Shown: positions 16,441-24,922 of the stretch, piece by piece
Position numbering within the stretch: position 1 is the stretch's first letter
How the letters are laid out: each line of letters begins with the position of its first letter
From: DASRDZ01 sp035652335
Lineage (GTDB): Bacteria; Chloroflexota; Dormibacteria; Aeolococcales; Aeolococcaceae
DNA: 60,430 nt
Direction of reading: 5' to 3'
Assembly: GCA_035652335.1 (NCBI GenBank)
Contig: DASRDZ010000004.1
Location: 1 to 60,430, forward strand
Position numbers and translations under genes: made by a program
The notes under the pieces: generated by a model
Seen by the model: the letters and a program-made list of their open reading frames with translations, nothing else
Database searches by the model: none
Told to the model about the DNA's origin: nothing

Positions 16441-16671
16441 ATGGTGCGTGCCTACGTGCTGATCAGCGCCACCCCCGGCAAGGCCATCGAGGTGGCCACC
16501 AAGCTGAAGGGCCAGGACGGCATCGTCAGCGTCGACGCCATCACCGGCGAGTACGACGCCATCGCCCAGGTGCAGGCCGCCGACATCGCCGGCATCGGCC
16601 AGCTCATCGTCGAGAAGATCCAGCGCCAGGACGGCGTCTTCAAGACCATCACCTGCCTGGCGGTCGAGTAG
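16441..16671 (+). CDS. Stand-alone Lrp/AsnC ligand-binding (RAM) domain protein
   Basis: A 76-residue protein consisting only of the RAM (regulation of amino acid metabolism) domain of Lrp/AsnC regulators, without a DNA-binding domain. The pattern VRAYVLISATPGKA at the N-terminus, then GEYDAIAQVQAADI and KTITCLAVE, matches the alpha-beta sandwich. Such proteins form oligomers that bind amino acids; their target is usually unknown. The ATG at 16441 has the strong site GGAGGA upstream. It is followed 7 bases later by a CDP-alcohol phosphatidyltransferase gene. Confidence 0.88.
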   Translation: MVRAYVLISATPGKAIEVATKLKGQDGIVSVDAITGEYDAIAQVQAADIAGIGQLIVEKIQRQDGVFKTITCLAVE

Positions 16672-16678
16672 CGCAGCG

Positions 16679-17572
16679 GTGACCGCGGCCTCCGGCGGAC
16701 GCACCGTCGTCGACGGCCGGGTGGGTCTGCGGGGGTTCGCGGGGTTCTACCGCGACGCGCTGGCGCGCTTCAGGGGAAACCGGCACCTGCAGCTCTCCTT
16801 CGCCTTCTGGGCGGCGCTCGGATTCCTGTTCACGGAATCCCTGGGCATCGGCGTGGCCCAGATGGACTCGCGGCGCTGGGTGGTGATCGCCGCCGTCCTC
16901 TGCGCCGTGTGGTGGCTGATGGTCAGCGCCGTCCTGGCCGGCGGCGCCGCCCTGCTGGTGACGCCAGGCGACGGGCGGACCATCGACTTCTACGGCGTCC
17001 CCAACGGCCTCACCGCCCTGCGCGCCTACGCGGTGGTGCCGCTCATGATCACCGCCACCGTCAGCACCCCCGGGCGCACCGGCTTCGTGATCTGGACCAG
17101 CATCGCCGGCGCCACCGGCCTGCTCGACGCCGTCGACGGCTTCGTCGCCCGCAGCGTCGGCCCGCTCACCGAGCTGGGCCGCGCCTTCGACCCCGGCATG
17201 GACGCGCTCTTCTTCAGCGCCGGCGCCTACGCCGCCTGGCGCCTCGGGATCATGCCGTTCTGGCTGATGGTCTTCATCTACGTCCGCTACCTCGGACCCC
17301 TGCTGGCCACGCCGGTCGTCCTCCTCTCCCGCCGCCGCCCCGAGCTGGTGCACACGGTGTGGGGCCGGCGCAACACGCTGTACATCGGCGTCGTGGTGTT
17401 CACGCTGATGTGGGTGAAGATCGCCGGCGGCCCCGTCGACGGCGTCGCCCTCGGCATGGGCATCCCGCTGCTCGGCGTCAGCGCGGTGCTGCACTTCTGG
17501 GCGCTGGCGGTGCGCACCTACCGGGCCCCGGTCGTGCGCGAGCGTCGCGCCACTAGACTGCGAACGAAGTGA
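16679..17572 (+). CDS. CDP-alcohol phosphatidyltransferase family membrane enzyme
   Basis: A 297-residue integral membrane protein with the full CDP-alcohol phosphotransferase motif near residues 150-175: D-x2-D-G-x2-A-R-x8-G-x3-D-x3-D, read here from DAVDGFVAR to GRAFDPGMD. Such enzymes transfer a phosphatidyl group from CDP-diacylglycerol to an alcohol in phospholipid synthesis. About six hydrophobic segments are present, and an N-terminal extension of around 100 residues with two helices precedes the core. The start is GTG 16679. Its stop overlaps the tdh start by four bases (GTGA). Confidence 0.88.
   Translation: MTAASGGRTVVDGRVGLRGFAGFYRDALARFRGNRHLQLSFAFWAALGFLFTESLGIGVAQMDSRRWVVIAAVLCAVWWLMVSAVLAGGAALLVTPGDGRTIDFYGVPNGLTALRAYAVVPLMITATVSTPGRTGFVIWTSIAGATGLLDAVDGFVARSVGPLTELGRAFDPGMDALFFSAGAYAAWRLGIMPFWLMVFIYVRYLGPLLATPVVLLSRRRPELVHTVWGRRNTLYIGVVVFTLMWVKIAGGPVDGVALGMGIPLLGVSAVLHFWALAVRTYRAPVVRERRATRLRTK
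17554..17559 (+). promoter_or_regulatory. Internal -10 box for tdh (TAGACT)
   Basis: TAGACT lies inside the end of the phosphatidyltransferase gene, 9 bases upstream of the tdh GTG. It suggests that tdh-kbl can be transcribed separately. Confidence 0.4.
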
Positions 17573-18609
17573 AGGCCGTGGTGAAGCCCGCACCGGGCCC
17601 GGGGTTCGTCGTCACCGGCGTGCCAGAGCCGGCGCCGCAGCCGGGCGAGGTTTTGCTGAAGGTCGAAGCCGCGTCGATCTGCGGCACCGACGTGCACCTC
17701 TACGAGTGGAATCCCTGGGCTGCCGGCCGGGTGCACCCTCCGCGGGTCATGGGCCACGAGATGTGCGGCGAGGTGGTGGCCCAGGGCGAGGGCGTCGACT
17801 CGGTGCGCCTGGGCAGCCGCGTCGCGGTGGAGACGCATCTCGTCTGCGGCCACTGTCCCGAGTGCCGCCGCGGCGACTTCCACGTCTGCGCCAACACGCG
17901 CATCCTGGGCGTCGACGTCGACGGCGTCTTCGCCGAGTACGTGCGCGTGCCCGCGCACAACACCTGGCCGATCGCGGCGGGCCTGCCGCCCGAGCTGGGC
18001 GCGCTGATGGAGCCCTTCGGCAACGCGGCCCACGCCTGTTCGTACGGTCGCTTGCGGTCGCAGGTGGTGGCGGTCTTCGGCTGCGGGCCGATCGGCTGCA
18101 TGTGCGTCGGCATCGCGCGCGCCGAGGGGGCGACGCGGATCGTCGCCGTCGACCGCAACCCCTACCGGCTCGACCTGGCCAGGGCGATGGGCGCCGACGC
18201 CGCCGTCGACGCCGCGCTCGGCGACGAGGCCGTCCTCGACGCCGCCGGCGGCCCGCTCGACTGCGCGCTGGAGATGAGCGGCGCCCCGGCCGCCGTGGCA
18301 GCGGCCACGCGACTGGTGCGCCCCGGCGGCTGGGTCTCCCTGCTCGGCATCGGCGACGCGCCGGCGACGCTCGACCTCTCCCGCGACGTGGTCATGAAGG
18401 GGCTGACGCTGTACGGTGTCACCGGACGCCGCATGTTCTCCACCTGGGAGCAGACCAGCGCCTACCTCACCGGCAACCGCATCGACGTCAGCCCCCTGCT
18501 CACCCACCGATTTCCCCTCGACGGGGTCGACGACGCCATCGCGCTGATGCGGTCAGGCCGGTGCGGCAAGGTGGTGCTGCAGCCGCACGGAGCCGCCGAG
18601 ACACGATGA
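17569..18609 (+). CDS. tdh: L-threonine 3-dehydrogenase
   Basis: A 346-residue zinc-dependent medium-chain dehydrogenase that oxidises threonine to 2-amino-3-ketobutyrate with NAD. Catalytic zinc ligands are C38 (SICGTD), H63 and E64 (MGHEMCG). The structural-zinc cluster CGHCPECRRGDFHVC follows near 93-107. The TGRRMFSTWEQ segment corresponds to the Tdh-specific substrate loop. The start is GTG 17569. It overlaps kbl by four bases (ATGA), and the pair forms the classical threonine-to-glycine plus acetyl-CoA route. Confidence 0.92.
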   Translation: MKAVVKPAPGPGFVVTGVPEPAPQPGEVLLKVEAASICGTDVHLYEWNPWAAGRVHPPRVMGHEMCGEVVAQGEGVDSVRLGSRVAVETHLVCGHCPECRRGDFHVCANTRILGVDVDGVFAEYVRVPAHNTWPIAAGLPPELGALMEPFGNAAHACSYGRLRSQVVAVFGCGPIGCMCVGIARAEGATRIVAVDRNPYRLDLARAMGADAAVDAALGDEAVLDAAGGPLDCALEMSGAPAAVAAATRLVRPGGWVSLLGIGDAPATLDLSRDVVMKGLTLYGVTGRRMFSTWEQTSAYLTGNRIDVSPLLTHRFPLDGVDDAIALMRSGRCGKVVLQPHGAAETR

Positions 18610-19829
18610 TCGAGAACCAGGCACCGCCGCTCTCCGCCGCCGTCAACGCCCTCGACGAGTCGCTGGAGGAGGACCTCGAGCAGCTCCGCCGCGACGGCCT
18701 CTTCCGTCCCCTCAAGGTCCTGGAGTCGGCGCAGGCGGCCGAGGTGGTCATCGGCGGGCGCCGGCTGATCAACCTGAGCAGCAACAACTATCTCGGCCTC
18801 ACCACCCATCCCCACCTCATCGAGGCGGCCATCCAGGCGGTGCGCGAGTGGGGCGCGGGCAGCGGCGCGGTGCGCACCATCGCGGGCACGCAGACGCTGC
18901 ACGAGGAGCTGGAGCGGCGCCTCGCCGTCTTCAAGAAGACGCCGGCCGCGCTCACCTTCCAGAGCGGCTATGCGGTCAACCTCGGCGTCCTCAGCGCGAT
19001 GCTCGAAGAGGGCGACGTGGTGATCAGCGACAAGCTGAACCACGCCAGCATCATCGACGGCATCCGGCTCACCAAGGCCGACCGCATCCTCTACGAGCAC
19101 GTCGACGTCGACGACGCCGAGCGCGCCCTGAAGCAGGCGCGCGACAAGGGATACCGCCGCGTCCTGCTGGTGACCGACGGCGTCTTCTCGATGGACGGCG
19201 ACATCGCGCCGCTGCCCGGCCTGGTCGAGCGCGCCGAGCACTACGGCGCCGCGGTGATGGTCGACGACGCGCACGCCAGCGGAGTCCTGGGCAGCAACGG
19301 CCGCGGCACCACCGACCACTTCGGCCTGCACGGCCGCGTCGCGCTCAACATCGGGACGCTGAGCAAGGCGGTTGGTGTCCTCGGCGGCTACATCGCCTCC
19401 ACCCAGGCGGTGCGCGACTACCTGATCCACAAGGGCCGCCCCTTCCTCTTCTCGTCGTCGCATCCGCCGGCCGTGGTCGCCGCCTGCATCGCCGCCGTCG
19501 ACGTGCTGGAGAGCGAGCCGCTGCTGATCGAGAGGCTGTGGGAGAACACCCGCTACTTCAAGGACAACCTCCGCGAGCTGGGCTTCGACCTGGGTCGCAG
19601 CGAGACGCCGATCACCCCGGTGATGTGCGGCGAGGCCCCCACCGCGATGCGGCTCAGCGACATGCTGATGGAGCGCGGCGTCTTCGCCCAGGGCATCGGC
19701 TTTCCCACCGTGCCGCGCGGGCAGGCGCGGGTGCGCACCATCGTCACCGCGACGCACACCCGCGAGGAGCTCGACAGGGCGCTGGAGGCCTTCGCCGACG
19801 CCGGACGGCAGCTCGGGCTGCGCGCGTGA
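18606..19829 (+). CDS. kbl: 2-Amino-3-ketobutyrate CoA ligase (alpha-oxoamine synthase)
   Basis: A 407-residue PLP enzyme cleaving 2-amino-3-ketobutyrate with CoA to glycine and acetyl-CoA. The PLP lysine is K254 in GTLSKAVGVLGGY, VDDAHASGVLG contains the cofactor-binding Asp and His, and SSNNYLGLTTHP is the family N-terminal block. The alpha-oxoamine synthase family also includes BioF, and a bioB gene is in the window, but translational coupling to tdh argues for kbl. It is followed by a 96-base gap before a sigma factor gene. Confidence 0.9.
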   Translation: MIENQAPPLSAAVNALDESLEEDLEQLRRDGLFRPLKVLESAQAAEVVIGGRRLINLSSNNYLGLTTHPHLIEAAIQAVREWGAGSGAVRTIAGTQTLHEELERRLAVFKKTPAALTFQSGYAVNLGVLSAMLEEGDVVISDKLNHASIIDGIRLTKADRILYEHVDVDDAERALKQARDKGYRRVLLVTDGVFSMDGDIAPLPGLVERAEHYGAAVMVDDAHASGVLGSNGRGTTDHFGLHGRVALNIGTLSKAVGVLGGYIASTQAVRDYLIHKGRPFLFSSSHPPAVVAACIAAVDVLESEPLLIERLWENTRYFKDNLRELGFDLGRSETPITPVMCGEAPTAMRLSDMLMERGVFAQGIGFPTVPRGQARVRTIVTATHTREELDRALEAFADAGRQLGLRA

Positions 19830-19925
19830 CCGAACCGTTGCCGCGGCGGCGTAACGCCGTCTGCCGCCTGGGATTCTGGCTGCTGACCACCCCGTCCGGC
19901 CGCCTGACGGAGCCGCGCTGAGAGG

Positions 19926-20516
19926 ATGCCCCATCGCAGCGAGGCCGAGCTGGCCGCCGAACGGGAGCTGATCCTGGCCGCGCAGCGCGACCGGGCGGCG
20001 TTCGCGCCGCTCTACGCCCGCTACGTCGACCAGATCTTCGCCTACGCCTACAGCCTGACCCACAACCGGGAGCTCGCCGAGGACGTGACCGCAGCCACCT
20101 TCGCCAGGGCGATGGAGGAGCTGCCGCGCTTCGAATGGCGCGGAGTGCCCTACTCGGCGTGGCTGTATCGCGTCGCCGCCAACCTGGTGGCGCGTGACAA
20201 GCGCCGGCCCGGCTGGATCGAGCTGTCACCGCAGGTCCGCGACGACGTCGAGTCGCCGGAGGAGGTGGCCACGCGGCGCGACCGCGACGAGCACATCCGC
20301 GCCGCCGTCGCCGCGCTGCCCGCCGACCAGCGCCAGGCGGTGTTGCTCCGCTTCGGCGGCGACATGCGCAACAGGGAGATCGCCGAGATCATGGGGCGCA
20401 GCGAGGGAGCCGTGAAGCTGCTCACCTTCCGCGCCATGACCACGCTGCGCAGGCGGCTGGGAGCGCCGCTCCCCGCCGAGCGCGAGGAACCTGGGGGGAG
20501 ACGCCGGCATGCATGA
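19926..20516 (+). CDS. ECF-type RNA polymerase sigma factor
   Basis: A 196-residue group IV sigma factor. Region 2 lies at about 25-95 (LYARYVDQIFAYAYSLTHN, AEDVTAATFARAM) and region 4 at about 120-180 (LPADQRQAVLLRFGGDM, the HTH around NREIAEIMGRSEGAVK). It would direct RNA polymerase to a stress or envelope regulon. The ATG at 19926 is preceded by GAGAGG. It overlaps by eight bases a small membrane-protein gene that may encode its regulator. Confidence 0.92.
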   Translation: MPHRSEAELAAERELILAAQRDRAAFAPLYARYVDQIFAYAYSLTHNRELAEDVTAATFARAMEELPRFEWRGVPYSAWLYRVAANLVARDKRRPGWIELSPQVRDDVESPEEVATRRDRDEHIRAAVAALPADQRQAVLLRFGGDMRNREIAEIMGRSEGAVKLLTFRAMTTLRRRLGAPLPAEREEPGGRRRHA

Positions 20517-20880
20517 CCATCTGCGCATCGACGTGGCCGACCGCCTCGACGCCGCCCTGGACGGCGACGCGTCGCCCTCGCAGTTCGACCGCACCGACCC
20601 GGTGGCCGGTCTGCTCGCCGCCGGCGCGGAGATCCGCGCCGCACTGCAGCAGCCGTCGCTGACGGCGGTCGAGCGGGCGCGCATCCACGGCCGCGCCGTG
20701 GACATCGCCGAGGGCCGGTCGCACGGCGGTTTGCGCCGGGCCTGGCCGCAACTGGCGCAGCTCGGCAGCCATCCCGCGGTGGTCGGCGGCGCCGCCGCCG
20801 CGGTCCTTGCGGTGGCCGGTCTCGTCGCCCTGCGCGAGCGGCGCGGCCACACCGGCGCGCCGGTGCTGAAGGCGGCCTGA
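20509..20880 (+). CDS. Small single-helix membrane protein, putative sigma-factor partner
   Basis: A 123-residue protein with an amphipathic N-terminal 80 residues and one membrane helix at about 89-108 followed by RERR, giving a cytoplasmic or flipped short tail. It overlaps the ECF sigma gene by eight bases, so translation is coupled. By position it could be an anti-sigma factor, but no zinc-binding anti-sigma motif (HxxxCxxC) is present. The assignment rests on context only. Confidence 0.6.
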   Translation: MHDHLRIDVADRLDAALDGDASPSQFDRTDPVAGLLAAGAEIRAALQQPSLTAVERARIHGRAVDIAEGRSHGGLRRAWPQLAQLGSHPAVVGGAAAAVLAVAGLVALRERRGHTGAPVLKAA

Positions 20881-20883
20881 AAG

Positions 20884-20898
20884 CCAGGCGAAGCCTGG
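20884..20898. terminator. Short hairpin after the ECF operon
   Basis: CCAGGC GAA GCCTGG starts three bases after the stop of the 123-residue gene. A second small hairpin, GGGGC GGA GCCCC, follows about 20 bases later. Together they may end the ECF transcript. Confidence 0.4.
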
Positions 20899-20939
20899 TG
20901 AAACCGCAGTCAGGGGGGGGCGGAGCCCCGCACGCGGCG

Positions 20940-20945
20940 TACAAT
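20940..20945 (+). promoter_or_regulatory. -10 box of the 63-residue gene (TACAAT)
   Basis: TACAAT ends 9 bases upstream of the ATG at 20955. A G-tract occupies the -35 area, so another sigma factor may be used. Confidence 0.5.
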
Positions 20946-20954
20946 CATTCGACG

Positions 20955-21146
20955 ATGCCCGGGCCCGAGGATCGCGACAGTGACGTCGCACTGACCCAGC
21001 GCGAGCAGGCGCACCTGCGTTCGCGTGACCGCAAGCGCACCACCCGGATGGTGGTCGACAACGCGGGGGTGAAGCGCGTCCTGCTGGCCAGGCAGGCCCG
21101 CGAGGAGGCTCGCCGGGCGCGCTCTGGGGGTGGTTCACAGTCATGA
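20955..21146 (+). CDS. Small basic protein upstream of an HTH-TPR regulator
   Basis: A 63-residue, strongly charged protein with many Arg and Lys residues and no hydrophobic segment. It is not recognised. The ATG 20955 is chosen because a TACAAT box ends 9 bases upstream; an earlier in-frame start at 20898 would sit before this promoter. Its stop overlaps the start of the HTH-TPR regulator by four bases (ATGA), so the two are translated together. It lacks the signal peptide expected of RRNPP pheromone precursors. Confidence 0.6.
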   Translation: MPGPEDRDSDVALTQREQAHLRSRDRKRTTRMVVDNAGVKRVLLARQAREEARRARSGGGSQS

Positions 21147-22492
21147 CTCAGGTCGCCGGGGCCCACGAGGTCGCCGGCCCAGGGCAGGCGGGACAGGTCC
21201 TCGACGCCGGTCCGGCCGAGCTGGCCGGGGAGATCCCGGTCGGGGAACGCATCCGCCGGCTGCGCCAGGAGCGGGGGATGTCGCAGTCCGAGCTCGCCGC
21301 CGGGCGGCTGAGCAAGGGCTTCATCTCCCAGATCGAGTCCGGCCGCTCGCGGCCCTCGCCGGAATCCCTGCGCTTCATCGCCCAGCGCCTGGGGGTGCCC
21401 ATGGTGGCGCTCCTGCCCGGGCTGGAGCTGGCCCAGCAGCAGGCCTTCCTGCTGCGCGCCGCCGAGGCCGCGGTCAAGGCGCGCGAGCAGAGCGAGGCCG
21501 GGACGCTGCTCGACGAGGCGCGGCCGCTCCTCTCGACCCCGGCGGAGCTGTCCTGGTACCACCGCCTGCGCGGTGAGCTGCTCATCCTCCGCGACGAGCT
21601 GGAGCCCGCCCTGGACGAGGCGCTGCTGGCCTTCGAGCACGTCTCCGGCATGGAGCCCGGCGACGAGACGGTGCGCGCCTGCAACCTCGTCGGCCGCATC
21701 CACCACCTCGCCGGTCGCCATCCCGCCGCGCTGCTCTACCTCGACAGGGCCGCCGCGTTGGCGACACATCCGTCCGTTTCTCCCGCGGTGCGCGCGCTGG
21801 TGCACTCCAACCGCGGCAACACCCACATGCGGCTCGGCGACCCCGACCACGCCCTCACCGCGTACGAGAACGCCCGCGCCGCCGCCCAGGACGCCGAGGA
21901 CCTCTGGCAGCTGGCCGTCGCCGAGATGGGACTCGGCGAGGCCGCCCGCCAGCGCGGCGACCTGCCCGCCGCCATCGGCCACGCCGAGCGCGCCGTGGTG
22001 CTCTTCGAGCGCATCGAGATGCGCCAGCTGCAGGCGCTGATCCTGCACAACCTGGGCCACGTCCACGCCGACCAGGGCGACCTGGCCACCGCCCGCCGGC
22101 TGCAGGAGCAGGCGCTCAACGCCGGCCGGGCGATGAACGACCCCTTCGTCATCGGGTACGCGATGGAGCGCCTCGCCGCCATCGAGGTCGCCGAGGGTGA
22201 TCGCTCACGGGCGATGCTGGTCGCCAACGCCGCGGTCGACGCCGCGCGCGTGCTCGGCGAGGACGCCCTGCTCGCCATCGCCCACGCGGTGCTGGGTGAG
22301 GCGCTGGAGCTGAACGGGGACCGCGCCGCCGCCGACGCCGCATTCGCCGAGGCGCGCCGCATCGCGGAGCGCGCCTCCAACATGGAACGCCGCCAGGTGC
22401 TGCTGCGGCACGGCGCACTGCTGCGCGCGCGGTCCGACTTCGAGGGCGCCGCGGGCTGCTTCGAAGCGGCCGCGCACATCTCGGGAAGCTAG
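21143..22492 (+). CDS. XRE-type HTH regulator with TPR repeats
   Basis: A 449-residue regulator. An N-terminal tail of about 30 residues precedes a Cro/C1-type HTH at 33-92 (GERIRRLRQERGMSQSELA, SKGFISQIESGRSRPSPESL). The rest is alpha-helical with several TPR-like repeats, for example VHSNRGNTHMRLGDPDHALTA near 223 and ILHNLGHVHADQGDLATA further on. The architecture matches regulators whose TPR domain binds a peptide or protein. Its start overlaps the 63-residue gene. It converges on the alcohol dehydrogenase gene, with overlapping stops. Confidence 0.88.
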   Translation: MTQVAGAHEVAGPGQAGQVLDAGPAELAGEIPVGERIRRLRQERGMSQSELAAGRLSKGFISQIESGRSRPSPESLRFIAQRLGVPMVALLPGLELAQQQAFLLRAAEAAVKAREQSEAGTLLDEARPLLSTPAELSWYHRLRGELLILRDELEPALDEALLAFEHVSGMEPGDETVRACNLVGRIHHLAGRHPAALLYLDRAAALATHPSVSPAVRALVHSNRGNTHMRLGDPDHALTAYENARAAAQDAEDLWQLAVAEMGLGEAARQRGDLPAAIGHAERAVVLFERIEMRQLQALILHNLGHVHADQGDLATARRLQEQALNAGRAMNDPFVIGYAMERLAAIEVAEGDRSRAMLVANAAVDAARVLGEDALLAIAHAVLGEALELNGDRAAADAAFAEARRIAERASNMERRQVLLRHGALLRARSDFEGAAGCFEAAAHISGS

Positions 22493-23736
22493 GCCGCCGG
22501 GATCTCCAGGGCGACACGGATCGCCCCGGCGCGCGGGCCGTTGCTGGCGGTCTCCAGCGCGTCGGCGTAGCGGTCGAGCGGGAAGCGGTGGGTGACGATC
22601 ATGTCGGCGGGGTAGGAGTCGTCGCCGAGCCATTCGCGGACGATGGAGAAGGTGCGGCGGCCGTCCTCCTCGGTGGCGTACACGACGGTGCCGAGGACGG
22701 TCAGCTCGCGGAACCACACCAGCGACCAGTCCACCCTCTGCCTGGCGGCGGTGCCGACCATGACCAGGGTGCCGCGTGGGCGCAGCATGCGCAGCGCCAT
22801 GTCGACGGTCTGCTCGCTGGCGACGCAGTCGAAGACGGCGTCGACGCCGCCGTCGAGGACGGGCAGCCTGCCCAGCCGGGGCTTGAGCAGGTGCGCGCCC
22901 GCGTGATCGGCGGCGCGCGCCAGCACCGACGACGGCGGACCCGCCCACAGCCTGGCCGCGCCGGCGCGCCGCGACTCGGCCGATCCGAACGGCGGAGGAC
23001 CGTCCGGTGACGCGGACGGCGGACCGACCGCGGTGATGTCGAGGTCGGGGTGCAACCGTCGCAGCGCCATGGTGACCAGCAGGCCGAGCGTCCCGGGACC
23101 GATCACCACCACGCTGTCGCCGCGCCTCTGCCAGCGCAGCGCGGCGTGCAGCGCCACCGCGGCGGGCTCGGCGACCACGGCGCGCGCGTCGGAGATGCCC
23201 TCGGCGCTGAACAGCATGTCGTCGTGGGCGACGAAGCCCTCGCTCCAGCCGCCGCCGACGCGCTCACCGAAGCCGATCCCCTGCCCGCTGCAGTGCAGCG
23301 AGCCGGAGGCGCGCAGGTTCTCGCAGAGGTGGTACTCGCCCGCCCGGCAGCGGGCGCAGTCGGGCAGTCCCTTGTGCGCGCAGCGCAGGACCGGCTCGAC
23401 GATCACCCGGTCGCCCTCGCGCACGCGCGTCGCACCCTGGGTGCGCACCACCACACCGGTCACCTCGTGGCCGAGCACGACGCGCGTATTCGTGTTGAAG
23501 GCCGTCAGCACGGGGCTGAAGCCGGTGACGTGCAGCACCTTGAGGTCGGACCCGCAGATTCCGGCCAGGGTTGGCCGGATCAGCGCCCACCCGTCGCCCG
23601 GCAGCGAGGGCACCGGCAGGTCGCGCATGGTGAGCACGCCCGCGCGCGTCCCCCAGGCGGCGTCGTGGCGCACGCGCCCGGCGGCCAGGGTGAACAGCGC
23701 GCGGGGGACCGCGGTGTCGGCGACGAGCGCACGCAT
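22489..23736 (-). CDS. Zinc-binding medium-chain alcohol dehydrogenase
   Basis: A 415-residue zinc-dependent dehydrogenase of the threonine/glucose dehydrogenase-like group. Catalytic zinc ligands are C61 (GICGSD), H90 and E91 (LGHEVTG). The structural-zinc cysteines are C119, C127, C130 and C138, with a longer first spacing than usual. The Rossmann motif is VVIGPGTLGLL. An insertion of about 40 residues rich in Pro, Ser and Gly follows the cofactor domain (near PPSASPDGPPPFGS), which is unusual. It starts 13 bases after the MBL gene stop and is probably cotranscribed. Substrate unknown. Confidence 0.85.
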   Translation of the reverse strand: MRALVADTAVPRALFTLAAGRVRHDAAWGTRAGVLTMRDLPVPSLPGDGWALIRPTLAGICGSDLKVLHVTGFSPVLTAFNTNTRVVLGHEVTGVVVRTQGATRVREGDRVIVEPVLRCAHKGLPDCARCRAGEYHLCENLRASGSLHCSGQGIGFGERVGGGWSEGFVAHDDMLFSAEGISDARAVVAEPAAVALHAALRWQRRGDSVVVIGPGTLGLLVTMALRRLHPDLDITAVGPPSASPDGPPPFGSAESRRAGAARLWAGPPSSVLARAADHAGAHLLKPRLGRLPVLDGGVDAVFDCVASEQTVDMALRMLRPRGTLVMVGTAARQRVDWSLVWFRELTVLGTVVYATEEDGRRTFSIVREWLGDDSYPADMIVTHRFPLDRYADALETASNGPRAGAIRVALEIPAA

Positions 23737-23749
23737 GCCGGCCGCCGGC

Positions 23750-24868
23750 TCAGCGCGAGGCGCCGAGCGACCCGTGGGTGATCGCGAAGTGGTTGAAGGT
23801 CGGCTGCGTCCCGGGGTTGAGGCGGTTGCGGGTCAGCTCGCTGGAGGGGAAGAACTGCAGGAAGCGGGGGTCGACGCGGCTGCGGTCGACCACGCTCTTC
23901 TCCTTCACCATCGAGTTGTACTGCTGGGCGGTGTTCTCGATGGTGTTGGCGTTGATGATCAGCTCCTGTCCCCAGCGCCGCGCCCAGCGCCGCACGCCGG
24001 GAATGCTCGACTCCTCGGGTGTCATGCACTCGGCGGCGATGGCGTTCTCGCTGCTGCACCAGATGCCCGTCGAGGTGTTGACGGTGAGGGACTGGTTGCC
24101 CGGCGTGTGGCCCGGGGTGGAGAGCAGCGCGACGCCAGGCCCCAGCAGCACGTCGCCGCTGATCTCCAGGATGGCCTCGCGACGCAGGTCGGCGTACGTC
24201 TCCGGCTGGAACCAGGGCCGCTGCAGCGGGTGCAGCTCGGCGATCGCCTCCATCTCGCGACGCTGCACGATCATCGTCGCGTTGGGGAAGTACGGTTGCA
24301 GCGGCTTGGCGGGTGAGATGTCGGGCTGCGGGGCGGTGGTGCCAAGCCAGCGGCGCACGTCCTGCGTGTGCAGGTGGTCGAAGGTGATGTAGTCCACCTC
24401 CTCGGGCCGGATGCCGAGGCGGCGCAGCGTCTCCTCCACGGTGGCGTGGTACCTCACCGAGAAGCGCTCGAACTGCGAGGGCATCGACTCGCGCAACCCC
24501 TTGAAGTAGGGCGTGTTGGCGTCGAGCGCGACGTCGCTGGGCTCGAAGAGCAGCGTGCGCGTGCGCGACTCGGCGTCCTTCCAGCGCAGCACGATGAGCC
24601 GGTTGGTGATGGTGAGGAAGGGCGACGGCGAGAGAGCGGCGCGCCACAGCCCGAACTTCGTCGGGTAGGGCAGGCTGACCAGGTCGAAGGTGCCGGCGTA
24701 GTCGGGAGTCCCGGTCGAGGCGAACCACGCGCGGAAGCGCGGCGCGGCCTCGCGGATGAGGCGGAGCTGCGCGCCGCTCTGCTCGGCGGCGTCGGCCTGC
24801 GCGAAATGCTCGATGGGCGCTGCACCGGCCGGCAGCGCCGTGGCCGGCGGGGTGGCCGTGGTTGTCAT
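23750..24868 (-). CDS. MBL-fold metallo-hydrolase with atypical metal motif
   Basis: A 372-residue metallo-beta-lactamase-fold protein. The first metal motif reads DHLHTQD at 164-170, that is HxHxxD instead of HxHxDH. A later histidine is in TPGHTPGNQS near 254, and the expected bridging Asp region reads SSENAIAAE. The final histidine may be in NHFAITHG at the C-terminus. This suggests altered metal binding or a distinct subfamily. The ATG 24868 has a strong GGAGGA site upstream. It sits immediately upstream of the alcohol dehydrogenase gene. Function unknown. Confidence 0.78.
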   Translation of the reverse strand: MTTTATPPATALPAGAAPIEHFAQADAAEQSGAQLRLIREAAPRFRAWFASTGTPDYAGTFDLVSLPYPTKFGLWRAALSPSPFLTITNRLIVLRWKDAESRTRTLLFEPSDVALDANTPYFKGLRESMPSQFERFSVRYHATVEETLRRLGIRPEEVDYITFDHLHTQDVRRWLGTTAPQPDISPAKPLQPYFPNATMIVQRREMEAIAELHPLQRPWFQPETYADLRREAILEISGDVLLGPGVALLSTPGHTPGNQSLTVNTSTGIWCSSENAIAAECMTPEESSIPGVRRWARRWGQELIINANTIENTAQQYNSMVKEKSVVDRSRVDPRFLQFFPSSELTRNRLNPGTQPTFNHFAITHGSLGASR

Positions 24869-24922
24869 CAGCTCTCTCCTCCGTGGACCCCTCCGCCGTG
24901 TGGCCGCGACAGGGGGTGCACA

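Noticed and set aside
18606..19829. bioF (8-amino-7-oxononanoate synthase) to accompany bioB
   Set aside because: Same enzyme family, but the gene overlaps tdh and forms the standard threonine-degrading pair; bioB is 15 kb away.
20955..22492. RRNPP-type quorum-sensing pair
   Set aside because: The small protein lacks a signal peptide and is long and highly charged; the fold of the regulator alone is not enough.
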